NCBI GenBank assembly: GCA_016271365.2
Contig: CM028129.1
Location: forward strand, 849,780,501-849,844,500
Direction: 5' to 3'
DNA: 64,000 nucleotides
Source of the DNA: Neoceratodus forsteri
Taxonomy: Eukaryota; Chordata; Ceratodontiformes; Ceratodontidae
Part shown: positions 47,283 through 58,094 of the stretch, in pieces
How positions within the stretch are numbered: position 1 is the first letter of the stretch
Layout of the letters: each line of letters begins with the position of its first letter
Position numbers and translations under genes: made by a program
Notes under the pieces: model-generated
The model's input: only the letters and a program-made list of their open reading frames with translations
Told to the model about the DNA's origin: nothing
Database searches by the model: none

Positions 47283-47620
47283 GGCCCCCCCACACACTGT
47301 ATAGCCGACGGGGGGTGCCCAATCCCCTTTCGGCTGTGCTGCACTCCCCCCCAAAAAAACTGAGTTGCACATGCCATGCTGGGTGCTCACTCCAGTGTGG
47401 CAACACATGGTATAGCCGACGGGGGTGCCCAATCCCCCGTCGGCTCCACTGTCCCTCCCTGAAGACACGGTGCCACGCTGGGAGCCCACCCCAGCGTGGC
47501 AACAGATGCTATCGCCGATGGGGGTGCCCAATCCCATCGGCTCCACGGCCCCCAAACAGCATCCTTGTGCCATGTTGGGAGCCCACCCCAGTGTGGCAAA
47601 CGCCCTTGTCGCCTCCTGTT
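47283..47620. repeat. GC-rich tandem array, two hairpins per unit
   Basis: Three units (starts near 47305, 47415, 47514; period about 100-110). Each has hairpin 1 built as GCCGACGGGGG-TGCCCAAT-CCCCCGTCGGC (unit 2, 47415-47444) and hairpin 2 built as GCCACGCTGG ... CCAGCGTGGC (47472-47500). Unit 3 hairpin 1 has GCCGATGGGG paired with CCCATCGGC, a compensating pair change. CpG-rich. Open frames on both strands are translations of the array. Confidence 0.85.
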
Positions 47621-47869
47621 TTTAAAAAAACACCCTGTAACACAAAACGTCCTCGCTGTCTGACCTCCCCACCGCGCCCACCCACTGTGCACCCTGCCTC
47701 CCCACACACCCTCTTCACCCCATACTTACCTCGACCTCGGCGCAATGATCTTCGGTGGACCAGGAACACGTCTGCACTCTTCAAAGCCGACCGCGAACTG
47801 AGGAAATGCTGGTAAGCTGTATAATGTAATAAATAGGGTTTTTTCAACTTTGCTGCATATCTCAGGCAT

Positions 47870-48770
47870 TTTTTGGAATTACTGCACCAAATTTTCAACA
47901 TGGGGTTTTTGGGACCCCTTCTCATGAATGCTCTCACTGTCATGGTGTTAATCGGCCCTGAAGGGTAATTTCACAGTCACTGCACAAAATCACCTTTTGG
48001 CACTGATTAATGAAATGACACTGCCAGTGTTCATAAGCTGGGCTTTCAAGAAGCCTATATTGAAAATTTGGTGGAAAAATTCCTAAAACTGACTGTTTTA
48101 CGAGCATGCGTTGCGCACTTCCTACGCTCGCTCGTAAGTTCATGAATTTTCAATATTTTCACTCCAGATTTTCAACATTGTCATTTTACCACACCTCCTT
48201 ATGAGCAGTACAGCTGTCATTTTTCACATCTTGCCCAAAACGTAGTTTCCGCCCATGTAGCGCACAATGGCGCAGTCGGAGTGAAAAATCACTGTATGGG
48301 ACACATTAAGAAAATCACAGTGACACTGTTCATGAGCAGACTTCTTAAAATGGCTATGATGAAAATTTGGTAGAAAAATTCCTAACAATGACTGTTTTAC
48401 GAGCCTGCATTGCGCACTTCCTACGCACGCTCGTAAGTTTGCGAATTTTCAATATTTTCACTCCAGATTTTCAACATTGTCATGTTACCACACCTCCTTA
48501 TGAGCAGTACAGCTGTCATTTTTCACATCTCGCCCACAACGTGTTTCTGCCCATCTAGCACACAATGGCGCAGTCAGTGTGCGAAATCAGTGTATGGGAC
48601 ACATTAAGAAAATCACAGTGACACTGTTCATGAGCAGAGGTCTTAAAATGGCTATGTTGAAAATTTGGTCACAAACTTCCCTAAAATGACTGCTTCACGC
48701 GTGGTTGCGCAGTTCCTACGCACGCTCGTAAGTTTGCAAATTTTCAATATTTGCACTCCACTGACTTCCA
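47870..48770 (-). repeat. Tandem array of ~299-base units (array 2, inverted)
   Basis: TTCCTAAMAATGACTGTTTTACGAGC recurs at 48080, 48379 and about 48678 (period 299). Units also share GCACTTCCTACGC-CGCTCGTAAGTT, TTTTCACTCCAGATTTTCAACATTGTCAT and GTCATTTTTCACATC. The reverse complement aligns with array 1 (GATGTGAAAAATGACAGCTGT, TTGAAAATCTGG-GTCAAAATATT), so the arrays are inverted relatives. A hairpin with an ACGAGC / GCTCGT stem sits at the same place in each unit. Confidence 0.85.
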
Positions 48771-49919
48771 AATACCTACACAACACATACAAGCAAGCAA
48801 CATTCTGCATTGACAAATGCTTGTTTTACTAACTGTTCTGTGCTGTATAAAATATCAGCTAGCAAAATGGTGGGTACCTGTGAAATATTGCCTCCTTGGG
48901 GGTTAATGAACTCACAAAGGTCATTCAGTCTTTGGCATCATGGCTTTATGTACTCATTAGATCCCCTTAATGGTAATATTTCCTTGAATATGCCACTTTG
49001 CTAGCAGGTATTTATTTTTTCTATATATACAGTATACATTGTAATTGTAATCCTAGAATTGAAATAAATAAATATATATATAGAGAGATATATAATAGAT
49101 AGATAGACAGACAGACAGGCAGACAGAAAGACAAGCAGGTGGCCAGGCAGACAAACAGATATAGATATTTTAGGGATATAGTAGGGATGTGTCTGGGTTT
49201 TCTGTCTGAACCCTTTTTCAAATGTTTATAAATCTGCTGTCAGAGACAATAGGACTATGAAATTTGACAGGTTGCATTTCAGTGCTAGGGTCTACTAATA
49301 TGTAAAATGTTTATTAAATCTGTTAAAGAGTTATAGAGTGTTGAATTTATGTATTTTTTGCCAATTCTTAAGTCAAAATTTTGTCAACGGATAGAGAAAA
49401 ATCTATAAAGAATTAAGTTTTGAAACTTGAAGGTTTTCTAGTTGTTATGGAGAAATACTATAGGTCATTTTGGAGGTGTGATGAAAAAAATGTTAATTTT
49501 GAAATTATCAGTGGTTAATTGCTTGTGCATGCTCAGTTTGATGAAAAATAGCTGAAGCAAAACTACAAAGAGTTATGTCATGAAACTTACAGATTTGTTA
49601 GATGTTATGGAACAATAGATCCTTTGGTGGTTTGGTGAAAAAATGTTAATACATTTTGCTGTTATTAACAATTTATTGTTCACAGATGCTCAGTTTACAA
49701 AATAAAATCTAAATACTATATTTTTTTGTTGAATAGAAGCCACCCTTGAAAAAAAGCACCCCTCAGATTCAAGCCGTAGTTCAAAACTAAAACTTTAAAT
49801 AAAGGCAACCCTCAAATACAAGCTACAGCTTCTAGTCAGGGTTGAAGTCACATTAAATAAGACACTGAAGGTAGGACTCTCTGTGATTTTTGTCTGTGTA
49901 AATATGATCATTTTTTGGC
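48771..49919. other. Gene-free interval with simple repeats
   Basis: Contains a (GATA)/(GACA)/(GGCA) compound microsatellite at about 49086-49160 and a diverged tandem repeat at about 49240-49720 in which GAAACTTRMAGRTTTKYTAGWTGTTATGGA and GTGATGAAAAAAATGTTAAT recur at about 165-base spacing. No gene is seen. Confidence 0.6.
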
Positions 49920-52030
49920 CTTAGGGAGTGGTAAATCTCACTCTAGAGCTGCGGTTCTTGATTTCAGAACAGCAGACTTCAACAGGATGAGGAAGCTAGT
50001 TTAGGACCAATTAGTGGGGGTTGACAGTATAGGAGGAACAGAAGAGAGATGGAGTGCAATAAAAAAGGCCAGTCTTGAGGCATCAAGGGTATGCATGAGA
50101 ATGGCAACTAAAAGGAACAAGTTCAAGAGACTATTATGGTTCTCAGCAAAGGTGAGGGCCAAGAAAAAGGCTTTCTACAGATCCAAACAAAAGCAGGGGG
50201 AGGAAGAATGGGGAGGATATTTACTAAGAAATAAAGAGGCAGAAAGGGTGGTTAGACAGGCAAAAGCAGACACAGAGCTACATACTACAGAGGGGGTCAA
50301 GGGTGGTGAAAAGCATTTTTTCTTCAGGTAAATTAGGAATAAAAGAAAGAAAGAAGGGGGAATCATTAGGTTATCCAAAGGTGGTAGGATTACAGAGGAG
50401 GACAGGCAAAAGGCTGCCATCCTAAATTATTACTTTTGCTCTGTCAACTCTAGGGATGATGGTGGGACCCTGCCAGAGTGGAATCAAAGCATTCACAAAG
50501 GGGGTCCGGAGATGTGGCATCTAGTATTTACATGTGCTAGGGTCTAGAAAAGCTAGGTGTCCTAAAGATAGATAAGGCCCTAGTACTGGATGGAATACAC
50601 CTGAGGTTGCTCAAGGAATTGGCTGTGGAACTGGTTGATCCTCTAGTAAGGGCTATTCAACAGCTTATTACATACAGGGGTATTACCAATGGACTGGAGG
50701 GTGGCAGACATACTTCTGTTTCATAAGGGGACAAAGAACAAACAGAGCACTACAGACCTGTCAGACTTACTTCAGTTGTAGGAGACCTGTTGGAGTCACT
50801 GGTCAAAAATAACCTTGTGGATTACCTGGAGAGCAATGGTCTCTAAGATAGTAAAAAGCACAGGTTTTTGGCAGGGGGGTCTTGTCAAACTAATCTGATA
50901 CTCTTCTTTGATGGGGTGATGAGGATATTAGATGGGGCCACCCCATGGATTTACTCTACTTCAACTTCAGCAAACCTTTTGACTCAGTGCCTTTCAGACA
51001 CTTGTGGAAGAAGATGGAGGATCTGGATATGGCTATGGACGTAGTGAAATGGGTAGGTAACTAGCTAAGGGGGGAGGCAGCAGATGGTTGTTGTAAATTG
51101 GTTCAAATCAGAAGACAGTGAGATCAGGAGCAGGTTACCACAGAGATCTATACTAGGCCCAGTCCTCTTCAATGGGTTCATCAATGACTATGAAGAAGGA
51201 ATCTAGGGCAGGATGTGTCTTTTCACAGATGACACTAAGCTCTGAAGGAGGGTGAATAGTGACAAGGGAATTAGGGATATCCAGAGTGATGTGAAGAGGC
51301 TAGAAACATGGTCTAAGATTTGGCAGTTGATATTCAAAGTCAACAAGTGCAAGGTAATACACCTAGGAAACAAGAACCCCATGACCAAGTACTGGATGGG
51401 TGGGGTAAGACTCAGCATTATGGCTGAAGAACTGGACTTTGGAATTTTCACCAGAGATACCCTCAAACAATCTAGCCAGTACAACAAGGCCTATAGTAAG
51501 GCAAACAGGATGTTGGAGTGCATCGGGGTGTATTGACAGCAAAAAGAAAGAGGTAATTCTGCCACTTTATAGATGATGTCTCACCTGGAGTACTTTGCAA
51601 AGCTCTGGAGCCCTCACCTCAAGAAAGATAAAGACAGGCTGGAGACAGTGCAGCAAAGGGTGACAAAAATGATTCTGGGCCTACTGGGCAGTTTTTTATG
51701 AGGAGCATCTAAAGGCACCGAACATATATTCACTGGAGACTAGAAGGGAGAGGGTGATATTATATAGATCTTCAAGTTCCTGAGAAGAATAAATAAGGTG
51801 GACTTAGTGGAATTATTCAGCATGTGCAACAGTTCATGATTAAGGGGACATGAGTAGAAACTGACAGGAGGAATGTTCAGGACAGATATGAGGAAGTATT
51901 ATTTACAGAAGGGATGGTGGAACCATGGAACAGTTTACCAGCCAAGGTGGTGGACACTAGAACCATAAATGGTTTCAAGCATGGCTGGAACAGAGTGAAG
52001 GATATGGTGGTTGCTTGGGATGACAAACAC
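49920..52030 (+). mobile_element. CR1-type LINE, strongly degraded
   Basis: Starts in the late endonuclease/linker region (VLDFRTADFNRMRKL near 49948) and runs to the C-terminal region near 51990. It lacks the family 3' tail. Divergence from the other three CR1 copies is visibly higher, so it is probably the oldest. Confidence 0.85.
49945..51990 (+). pseudogene. CR1 ORF2 remnant (linker, RT)
   Basis: Linker FSAKVRAKKKAFYRSKQKQG near 50140, then KRKKEGGIIRLSKGG near 50340 and ILNYYFCSVNS near 50424. RT pieces: VDLLYFNFSKPFDSVP-like near 50940, PVLFNGFINDYEEG near 51160, catalytic FTDDTKL near 51222 (FADDTKL in relatives), then a 94-residue frame from 51252 (LETWSKIWQLIFKVNKCKVI). Many stops and frameshifts. 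Confidence 0.82.
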
Positions 52031-52389
52031 TGGGATACAGCCAGCATGCACATGGCATTTAGGCACAGTCTATAAAAATACTGACAGGCATCTGATATAT
52101 GGATACTGGTATTTTTCCTTACATAAGGGCACCAGTATCACAGGGGCAGTGCAGCATCATCATCTCACATTACTAGGAGTGAGATCAGACCAGGCGTGGT
52201 GCGCCCTATTTAAATATGCCGGCTGCACCAGGGGCTGACAGCAATTTTACAAGTGTGAGGTAATAAACAGATGATCTTTAATGGTGGGTGCAGGGGGGAT
52301 CGGAGGAGTGAAGCCCCAACCTGTATAGTGGTTGGGGCTTCCTAGGTGCCGGTAGATCCCGTTTAAAAACAAACTATATAGGAATCCTT

Positions 52390-52690
52390 CACAAATTTTT
52401 TTTTGAAATCTTCATGCTGCAGAAATATTTTAAACATCTACACAATGATTTTCAGAATATTCATGTGGCACTATACTTTTCAAAATCATGTGCTGCATGA
52501 AGGTTTCCAAAATCTGGTGCACTACAGTTCTCAAAATCTACATGCTGTAAAATGGTTTTCACAAAACATTTGCAAACCAAAATCTATCATGAAGGCTTTG
52601 AAAATCTACTCACCTTGTGATGATTTTGAAAATCTCCATGCTACATGATGGTTTTTCAAAATATATGTTCCTCTGTGAAGGTTTCTAATT
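52390..52690 (+). repeat. Short degenerate tandem repeat, ~36-base units
   Basis: About eight units of TTTTCAAAATCTACATGCTGCATGATGG with many changes. Clear copies lie near 52470, 52510, 52545, 52600 and 52650. Confidence 0.7.
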
Positions 52691-53097
52691 ATTGTTTAAC
52701 TTCCACATGAACAAAAACTTTAAGGTAAGACAACCTAGATGTTAAGGATAATACTTTAGTATTTGTGAGGGAGAGGTAGAACGATACACACAATGACCCC
52801 AATATTATAAATGATAGCATTGCACTAACAGGAACAGCACTGCACTGACCAGACTGAGTGTGACTAGATGAGGCAGAGCCATATCCAAAGGGTCATGCAG
52901 CACCACACACAGTGGATAGCGCTGATGTGCAGAAGACAGCATTACATCCATGAAAGGGACGATGCTCTTTTGCATACCAGATGCATTGGTATATTCAAAG
53001 GGCTTTATAAGCTCTAACAGTCTGCTGAGGCAGTGCTACAATTGCAGCAATAGACACTGTCGGATATTTCCAGACATGCTGGGATATTTCTAAAGAG
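52691..53097. other. Left flank of the DIRS element
   Basis: No gene. The last ~85 bases (GCAGTGCTACAATTGCAGCAATAGACA ... GATATTTCTAAAGAG) are partly complementary to 59830-59915 on the other side of the DIRS element, as if DIRS landed in the loop of a small foldback. Confidence 0.5.
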
Positions 53098-53237
53098 ATT
53101 GTGTTATGTTGTATCCATGACACTCCAGACATTACCTCATGGGTTCTCAACCCACCTGATAGGCTAGTGATGCACATGTGACCCAGATCAAATTTCAGAG
53201 CATAGCCAGGTCCCAGGAGTCCCCATTCTCCAGTTTC
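53098..53237 (+). repeat. DIRS left inverted terminal repeat
   Basis: About 140 bases from ATTGTGTTATG to CATTCTCCAGTTTC. The reverse complement of 59638-59776 matches with only a few differences, for example GTATCC against ATATCC. Confidence 0.95.
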
Positions 53238-53689
53238 AACTTTGCATCTGAAGAGGCGACAAGCACTCCAGGAGTCCCTGCTATCTAATTACTCAAGGTA
53301 GGCCAACTTGTTATCTCAATTGCTTAACAAACCTGTTCTGTTGCTTGGCTTCCAGTAGCCACAGCAGCCCTAAGATGACTAAAATGAATTATCACTATTG
53401 TTTCTAGTTTACAGCCTAGCTAAAGTTCTAGCCTACTGAGATTCTTCTCGTGAATTTTTTTGTGGTGAAGGAGCAGGGAAGGATTGGAGCTCAGGCTCAG
53501 AAAGATATATCTTTATTTGGTTGTGTTGGAAGCCTTAAGCAGTTAAAAAAAAAAAAATTTTGTTTTAAAATGCTATTGAGAAGAAATGTCGACAACTTGT
53601 ATAGTTATATGGCTAGCCGTTGATGTGCTAGCATGGTTTAGCCTGGTTTTTGGTGTTTAATTCAATGACTGTTATTGCAATGCTGGTGG

Positions 53690-54640
53690 CACGCCTCCGT
53701 GGCATTTTTAAAATCCACGCTGATTCTGCAATTGGTGGCCTCCCTTCCAAGCGGGGCCTTGTTCCACTGTATTTAAATAGCTGCTCCATGCACTGGGCCT
53801 CCCTTTTCAAGCGGGGCATTCCAGCCCCTAGAAGGCCCCACGCGCTGGCGGCCCCCTTCCAGCGGGCCTCCCAAGCGGCGGTTTTGGAAGCGCCGCGACC
53901 CTTTGCCGGCTGAATGGTTTCCTCCCAAGCAGAACCATCCAGCCGCGTCGCGCGCGCATTCTTGGGTGTTGGCCTTGTGCATGGCCCATGGAGCGACTCC
54001 TCGGCGTCCCCTCCTTAGTGGATGCCAGGTCTGTCCAGTTGCCCTGTGCCTTGCAGCTCTCGAGGGAGATGGGTCACTACCTTGCCTCCCTTGCTATGGA
54101 GGCCTCGGGTTAAGGCTGGCAGCGTGAAACGAGTGAGACCTGGGGATTCCTTCTGCTCCTCTTACTGGCAGCACCTACCCAGCGGCTGCCCTGTGTTCAC
54201 GACCCCTGTATCTTCTGACCAGGGGCAAAGTGTTTCTGTGGTCACTGTATGACCGAATCCACAGAGAGAGCTAGGAGCCGGCCTTCCTCTGGCATACTAC
54301 CAGGGGATCCATGTTAGGAGAGATTTTCTCTTCCTCCATTGCCGCCATCTTGGGAGAGGGTTCCCTATATATCCTGGGAGGCTTCTCAGATGCCATTTTG
54401 TTTCAGGAGCAGACATTTTGTGCTACGCTCCTAAAGGCTGGGATTTAACAGTTTCCCAGTCGCTCTGCATTGTCAAAGCTAATGGACTCCCCCCAATAAA
54501 GTCACCAGGGTATGCAACATTGATCGGGTGTTCCCTTCGACTGTTCGATCCTTTGGGCGTATCTATCAGCCCTACCATGCAGGACTTGCCTGGTCTTGTT
54601 TGTCTTACAGGGTAGGACCCTCTCTGCATAGAAGTTTACC
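53690..54640 (+). promoter_or_regulatory. DIRS GC-rich 5' leader, possible promoter
   Basis: A CpG-rich block with a repeated GGCCTCCC--TTCAAGCGGGGC phrase (53737, 53790) and CGCGTCGCGCGCGCATTC near 53945, in an otherwise AT-rich element. It lies between the left terminal repeat and the Gag start, where a promoter and leader are expected. The small frames in it show no domain. The promoter role is inferred from composition and position. Confidence 0.45.
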
Positions 54641-54721
54641 GAACGACGAAGTAATCACATAAGTAGATATGTGTATCCCCCATATTTATTCAATATATGA
54701 TGATTGCCCCCTCATCTCTTT

Positions 54722-56167
54722 CAGATGGTGAAGGCCAAGAAGTGCGTGTCTTGCAGCGTGCCATTGATGCCACACACCCAAGGCCCCCTCTGCCCAGCAT
54801 GCTTGCATGAAGAGGAGCAAGCTAGCGGCCAACCTTCTACCGCTGACTTGGATGGGCAAGGGACTACAGCTGCAGGATGGATGAACCCAGGGGCACTCCT
54901 CATCCAAACACAACAGGCTACAGTGGCCATGATGGAGAGTCAGCAGAACTTCATGCTGAAGGTCATGAAAAAGCTGGAGTCCCTCACAAGGTCAAGATCA
55001 CCACCTCCTGCTGCCCTGGGCCAAACCCCAGTTCCTAGCCCCCCCCCTCAACCACGTGCTGATGAAGAACCTGCATCTCCCCCACCAGGGGAGGAGGACG
55101 CTGGAGGGGTGCCAGATGACTGCGAAGACGTCGACTCAGGGGAGGAAGATATGGACATCATACCAGACACCCCCTCCTTAACTTCCAAGCTTTGTTCTTT
55201 CGATTTGATCCCAGGCCTCATGAGAGCCATTAAGTCAACCATGGGGTTTGACGTTGACATCCCTAAGCCAGAGTCCAAGCTCAATCCAATGATCCAGCAG
55301 AATCAAAAATCCAAGGACACCTTCCCTAGCTGCCCCGATATAGATGACATTTTCACGAAAGAGTGGGAGACTTCAGAACCGGGCCGTATGTCCGAGAAAC
55401 GAAATCTAGACAGAATGTACCCAGCACAAGAGGACAAGGCCCAATTGTGGTGCACATCACCAATTATAGACCCTCAGGTAGCGGCACTTAGCAAGAAAAC
55501 AGTGCTGCCTTGTGGCACGATCTCACTGAAGGACCCTACTGACAAAAAACTGAGGAAATGATGAAGAAACTGTTTGAATTCTCAGGCATGACAGCTAAGG
55601 CAGCTGTCACAGCAATCTATTCCGCAAGAGCACAGATCCGCTGGTTGGAAGAGCTGCTGGAGAAAGCAGATAGATCCCAAATCCAGGGAAGCAGAGCTTT
55701 TAGAGTGCTCCTTGGACACAGCAAAATACCTGGGGGACATGGCTGTAGACACACTAAAACTAGAAGCCAGGTCTGCCGCATTAACAAACAGGGCCAGACG
55801 AGCGCACTGGCTCAAATTATGGGATGCAGATAATGAATAAAAGATGCTGCTACAAAATTTGCCCTTCAAAGGCAGCAATGTGTTCGGAGAAGGATTGAAG
55901 GAGTTGCTAAAGCAAAAAGAAGAGGGCAAGGACCTCTCAAAAGATAAACAAAGATCCACTTATTTACCTTCCGCATGACGCAGGTTTCGAGGGAACAACA
56001 GGTTCCAGCACAACAGAAGACAGAATTACACTAACAACTCCTTTCGAGGCAGACCCTCCAGCCACAGTAACAGTGGCTTCAGAGGTCCAGCTCAAAGGGT
56101 ATACCCCGCATCACGAGGCAGGAGATTCGGCTGCAGGAGCAGAGGAGGAAAGTCAAAACAGTACTGA
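54722..56167 (+). pseudogene. DIRS Gag-like protein (ORF1)
   Basis: The start chosen is ATG 54722 (MVKAKKCVSCSVPLMPH); an in-frame ATG at 54704 is also possible. The N-terminus has two Cys pairs, CVSC and CPAC (a zinc-ribbon look), then a Pro/Glu/Asp-rich middle (residues ~100-150). From about 55560 the conserved DIRS Gag region follows: AKAAVTAIYSARAQIRWLEELL, YLGDMAVDTLKLEARSAAL and RARRAHWLKLWDAD. It ends with an Arg/Asn/Gly-rich basic tail (FRGNNRFQ, NNSFRGRPSS) before the stop at 56165. Two compensating frameshifts (near 55555 and 55670) and stops at 55838 and 55976 break it. It overlaps the start of the RT frame. Confidence 0.82.
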
Positions 56168-58094
56168 CTATTCCACCATCTTGTCTCCACCCCCAGCCCC
56201 AATAGAGAATTACCCACCAGTTGGTCAGAGGCTGAAGGCTTTCCAGCAACAATGGCAGCAGACCACATCGGACAGATGGGTTCTAGAAATCATTTCCCAC
56301 GGGTATGCGATCGAATTTTCAAGCATACCATTGGGAGAAAGGCTGGTACTATCTCCCATTTCAAAAAAACGAGCAACGGCCCACCAGGTACAGGAGGTCC
56401 TCCGGGACCTGTTACTGAACAACGCCATCAGGCCAGTGCCAGCAGATGAGGCTGGCACCGGTGTCTACTCCGTGTTCTTCATGGTTCCAAAGAAGAACGG
56501 AGACCTCAGACCGATTCTGGACTTAAAGTTCCTGAACAAGTTTGTGTCCACACCAAGGTTCAAAATGGAAACACTCCGATCCACCCTGAGGAACATACGG
56601 GTGGGAAACTATCTCACATCTGTAGACCTGAAGGATGCATACACCCACATCCCAATCAGGCTAAGTCACCAACGTTTCCTGAGGTTTCACATACTGGGTC
56701 AGCACCTACAATACCAGGCACTGCCATTCGGCCTCACATCGGCACCAAGGGTGTTTACAAAAGTGTCGGTAGTTCTAGCAGCCCGCTTACGGGAACAGGG
56801 TGTGGATATCATCCCATACCTGGATGACTGGCTGATCAGGGCACGCAGCAGAGCCCAATCCCGCATAAACACAGACCTAGTCCTGACTACCCTCGCACAA
56901 CATGGCTGGATAGTCAACCGCGAGAAAAGCTCCCTAGACTCAGCACAGTTCATAGAACACCTGGGTGCAGAAATAGACACGGCAAAGGGCTTGGCAAGAC
57001 CGTCAGCACCCCGCACCAACTTCATCATCTCGATGGTACAGAATTTAAGGTCATCAGTGAAGCCCCCACTGGGTCAGGCAGCCCAAGTCCTGGGCATAAT
57101 GGCATCCTGCTTGGACCTAGTACCGTGGGTGAGATGGAACATGCGCCCGCTACAATACTGCGCACTGCAGCAGGGCTCTCCATCGGAAGACAACCTCAAT
57201 CTGAGGATCGAACTGCCAATGGGGGTGAAAGATTCACTAAAATGGTGGACTCACCTTCCAAACCTACAGAGAGGGTGCCCCCTAGAACTATCCTACGAGG
57301 TCACACTGGAAACCAATGCCAGCCTCATAGGTTGGGGAGCCTGCTTACTCCAGTCCACTGCGCAAGTCAAATGGACGTCAGCGGAAGCCCGATTACCCAT
57401 AAATATTCTAGAGATGAGGGCAGTGTTCAATGCTCTAAGAGCATTCAGGAACGATATCGTGGGTCGAGCAGTGCTGGGGAAGTCAGACAATCAGGTCACG
57501 GTGGCATACATAGCAAAGCAAGGTGGCACACACAGCAGAGCCATGTTCAGGAAAGCCACCAAGGTACTGAACTGGGCACAGTCCAATCTGTCCCACCTCC
57601 ACGCTGTTCATCTGGCAGGCAAGTGGAATGTCAGAGCGGACTGGTTAAGCAGACAACAGGTACACACTGGAGAATGGCGGCTGCACCCAGATCTCTTCAC
57701 CATGATACAGAAGAGGTGGGGCCATATCCCGATGGACCTCATGGCATCCAAAGCAAACACACAAGTGAAGGCTTACTTCTCCAGGTACAAGGAGAAACAG
57801 GCAATAGCAACAGATGCCCTGTCACAAGCATGGGATCGGGAACGGTCATACATATTCCCTCCCATCCCACTGATCCCTCAAGTCATGACAAAGATCAGGC
57901 AGTCCCGGTTGCAGATCATTCTGATTGCACCGTATTGGCCAAGGAGACCGTGGTTCGCATCAGTGATATCCATGGCGCTGGACTGTTGGACCCTCCCAGT
58001 TCAGAGGGACATGTTGCAGCAGGGGCCGCTACTCCATCCAGCACCGCACTCCCTCAAACTGTCGGCCTGGCTCCTGAGAGGCAGAGACTGCTAA
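56073..58094 (+). CDS. DIRS reverse transcriptase-RNase H
   Basis: A single open frame of 673 codons. RT: residues 131-158 carry VFFMVPKKNGDLRPILDLKF, 184-195 SVDLKDAYTHIP, 217-226 LPFGLTSAPR, and the catalytic YLDD is at 249-252 in HIPYLDDW-like context (IIPYLDDWLI). RNase H: residues 411-424 LETNASLIGWGACL, E447 in NILEMRA, D472 in KSDNQVTVAYI and D523 in VRADWLSR. The first RNase H Asp (usual T-D-A-S) reads Asn, which may impair RNase H. The C-terminal part (PPIPLIPQVMTKI, IILIAPYWPRRPWFASV) is typical of DIRS/Ngaro polyproteins. The reading start at 56073 is the first ATG and overlaps Gag; the true start may differ. Confidence 0.9.
   Translation: MASEVQLKGYTPHHEAGDSAAGAEEESQNSTDYSTILSPPPAPIENYPPVGQRLKAFQQQWQQTTSDRWVLEIISHGYAIEFSSIPLGERLVLSPISKKRATAHQVQEVLRDLLLNNAIRPVPADEAGTGVYSVFFMVPKKNGDLRPILDLKFLNKFVSTPRFKMETLRSTLRNIRVGNYLTSVDLKDAYTHIPIRLSHQRFLRFHILGQHLQYQALPFGLTSAPRVFTKVSVVLAARLREQGVDIIPYLDDWLIRARSRAQSRINTDLVLTTLAQHGWIVNREKSSLDSAQFIEHLGAEIDTAKGLARPSAPRTNFIISMVQNLRSSVKPPLGQAAQVLGIMASCLDLVPWVRWNMRPLQYCALQQGSPSEDNLNLRIELPMGVKDSLKWWTHLPNLQRGCPLELSYEVTLETNASLIGWGACLLQSTAQVKWTSAEARLPINILEMRAVFNALRAFRNDIVGRAVLGKSDNQVTVAYIAKQGGTHSRAMFRKATKVLNWAQSNLSHLHAVHLAGKWNVRADWLSRQQVHTGEWRLHPDLFTMIQKRWGHIPMDLMASKANTQVKAYFSRYKEKQAIATDALSQAWDRERSYIFPPIPLIPQVMTKIRQSRLQIILIAPYWPRRPWFASVISMALDCWTLPVQRDMLQQGPLLHPAPHSLKLSAWLLRGRDC

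Noticed and set aside
47168..47943. Frames of 136-215 codons over the GC-rich array
   Set aside because: They translate tandem hairpin repeats in multiple frames and contain no domain.
57125..58000. First part of the 552-codon frame that later encodes the recombinase
   Set aside because: It lies opposite in frame to a clear RNase H coding region; low complexity and no homology until about 58050.
56073..58094. Endogenous retrovirus or LTR polymerase
   Set aside because: YLDD context, inverted ends, internal complementary region and a downstream tyrosine recombinase identify DIRS; no integrase, protease, envelope or LTRs are seen.
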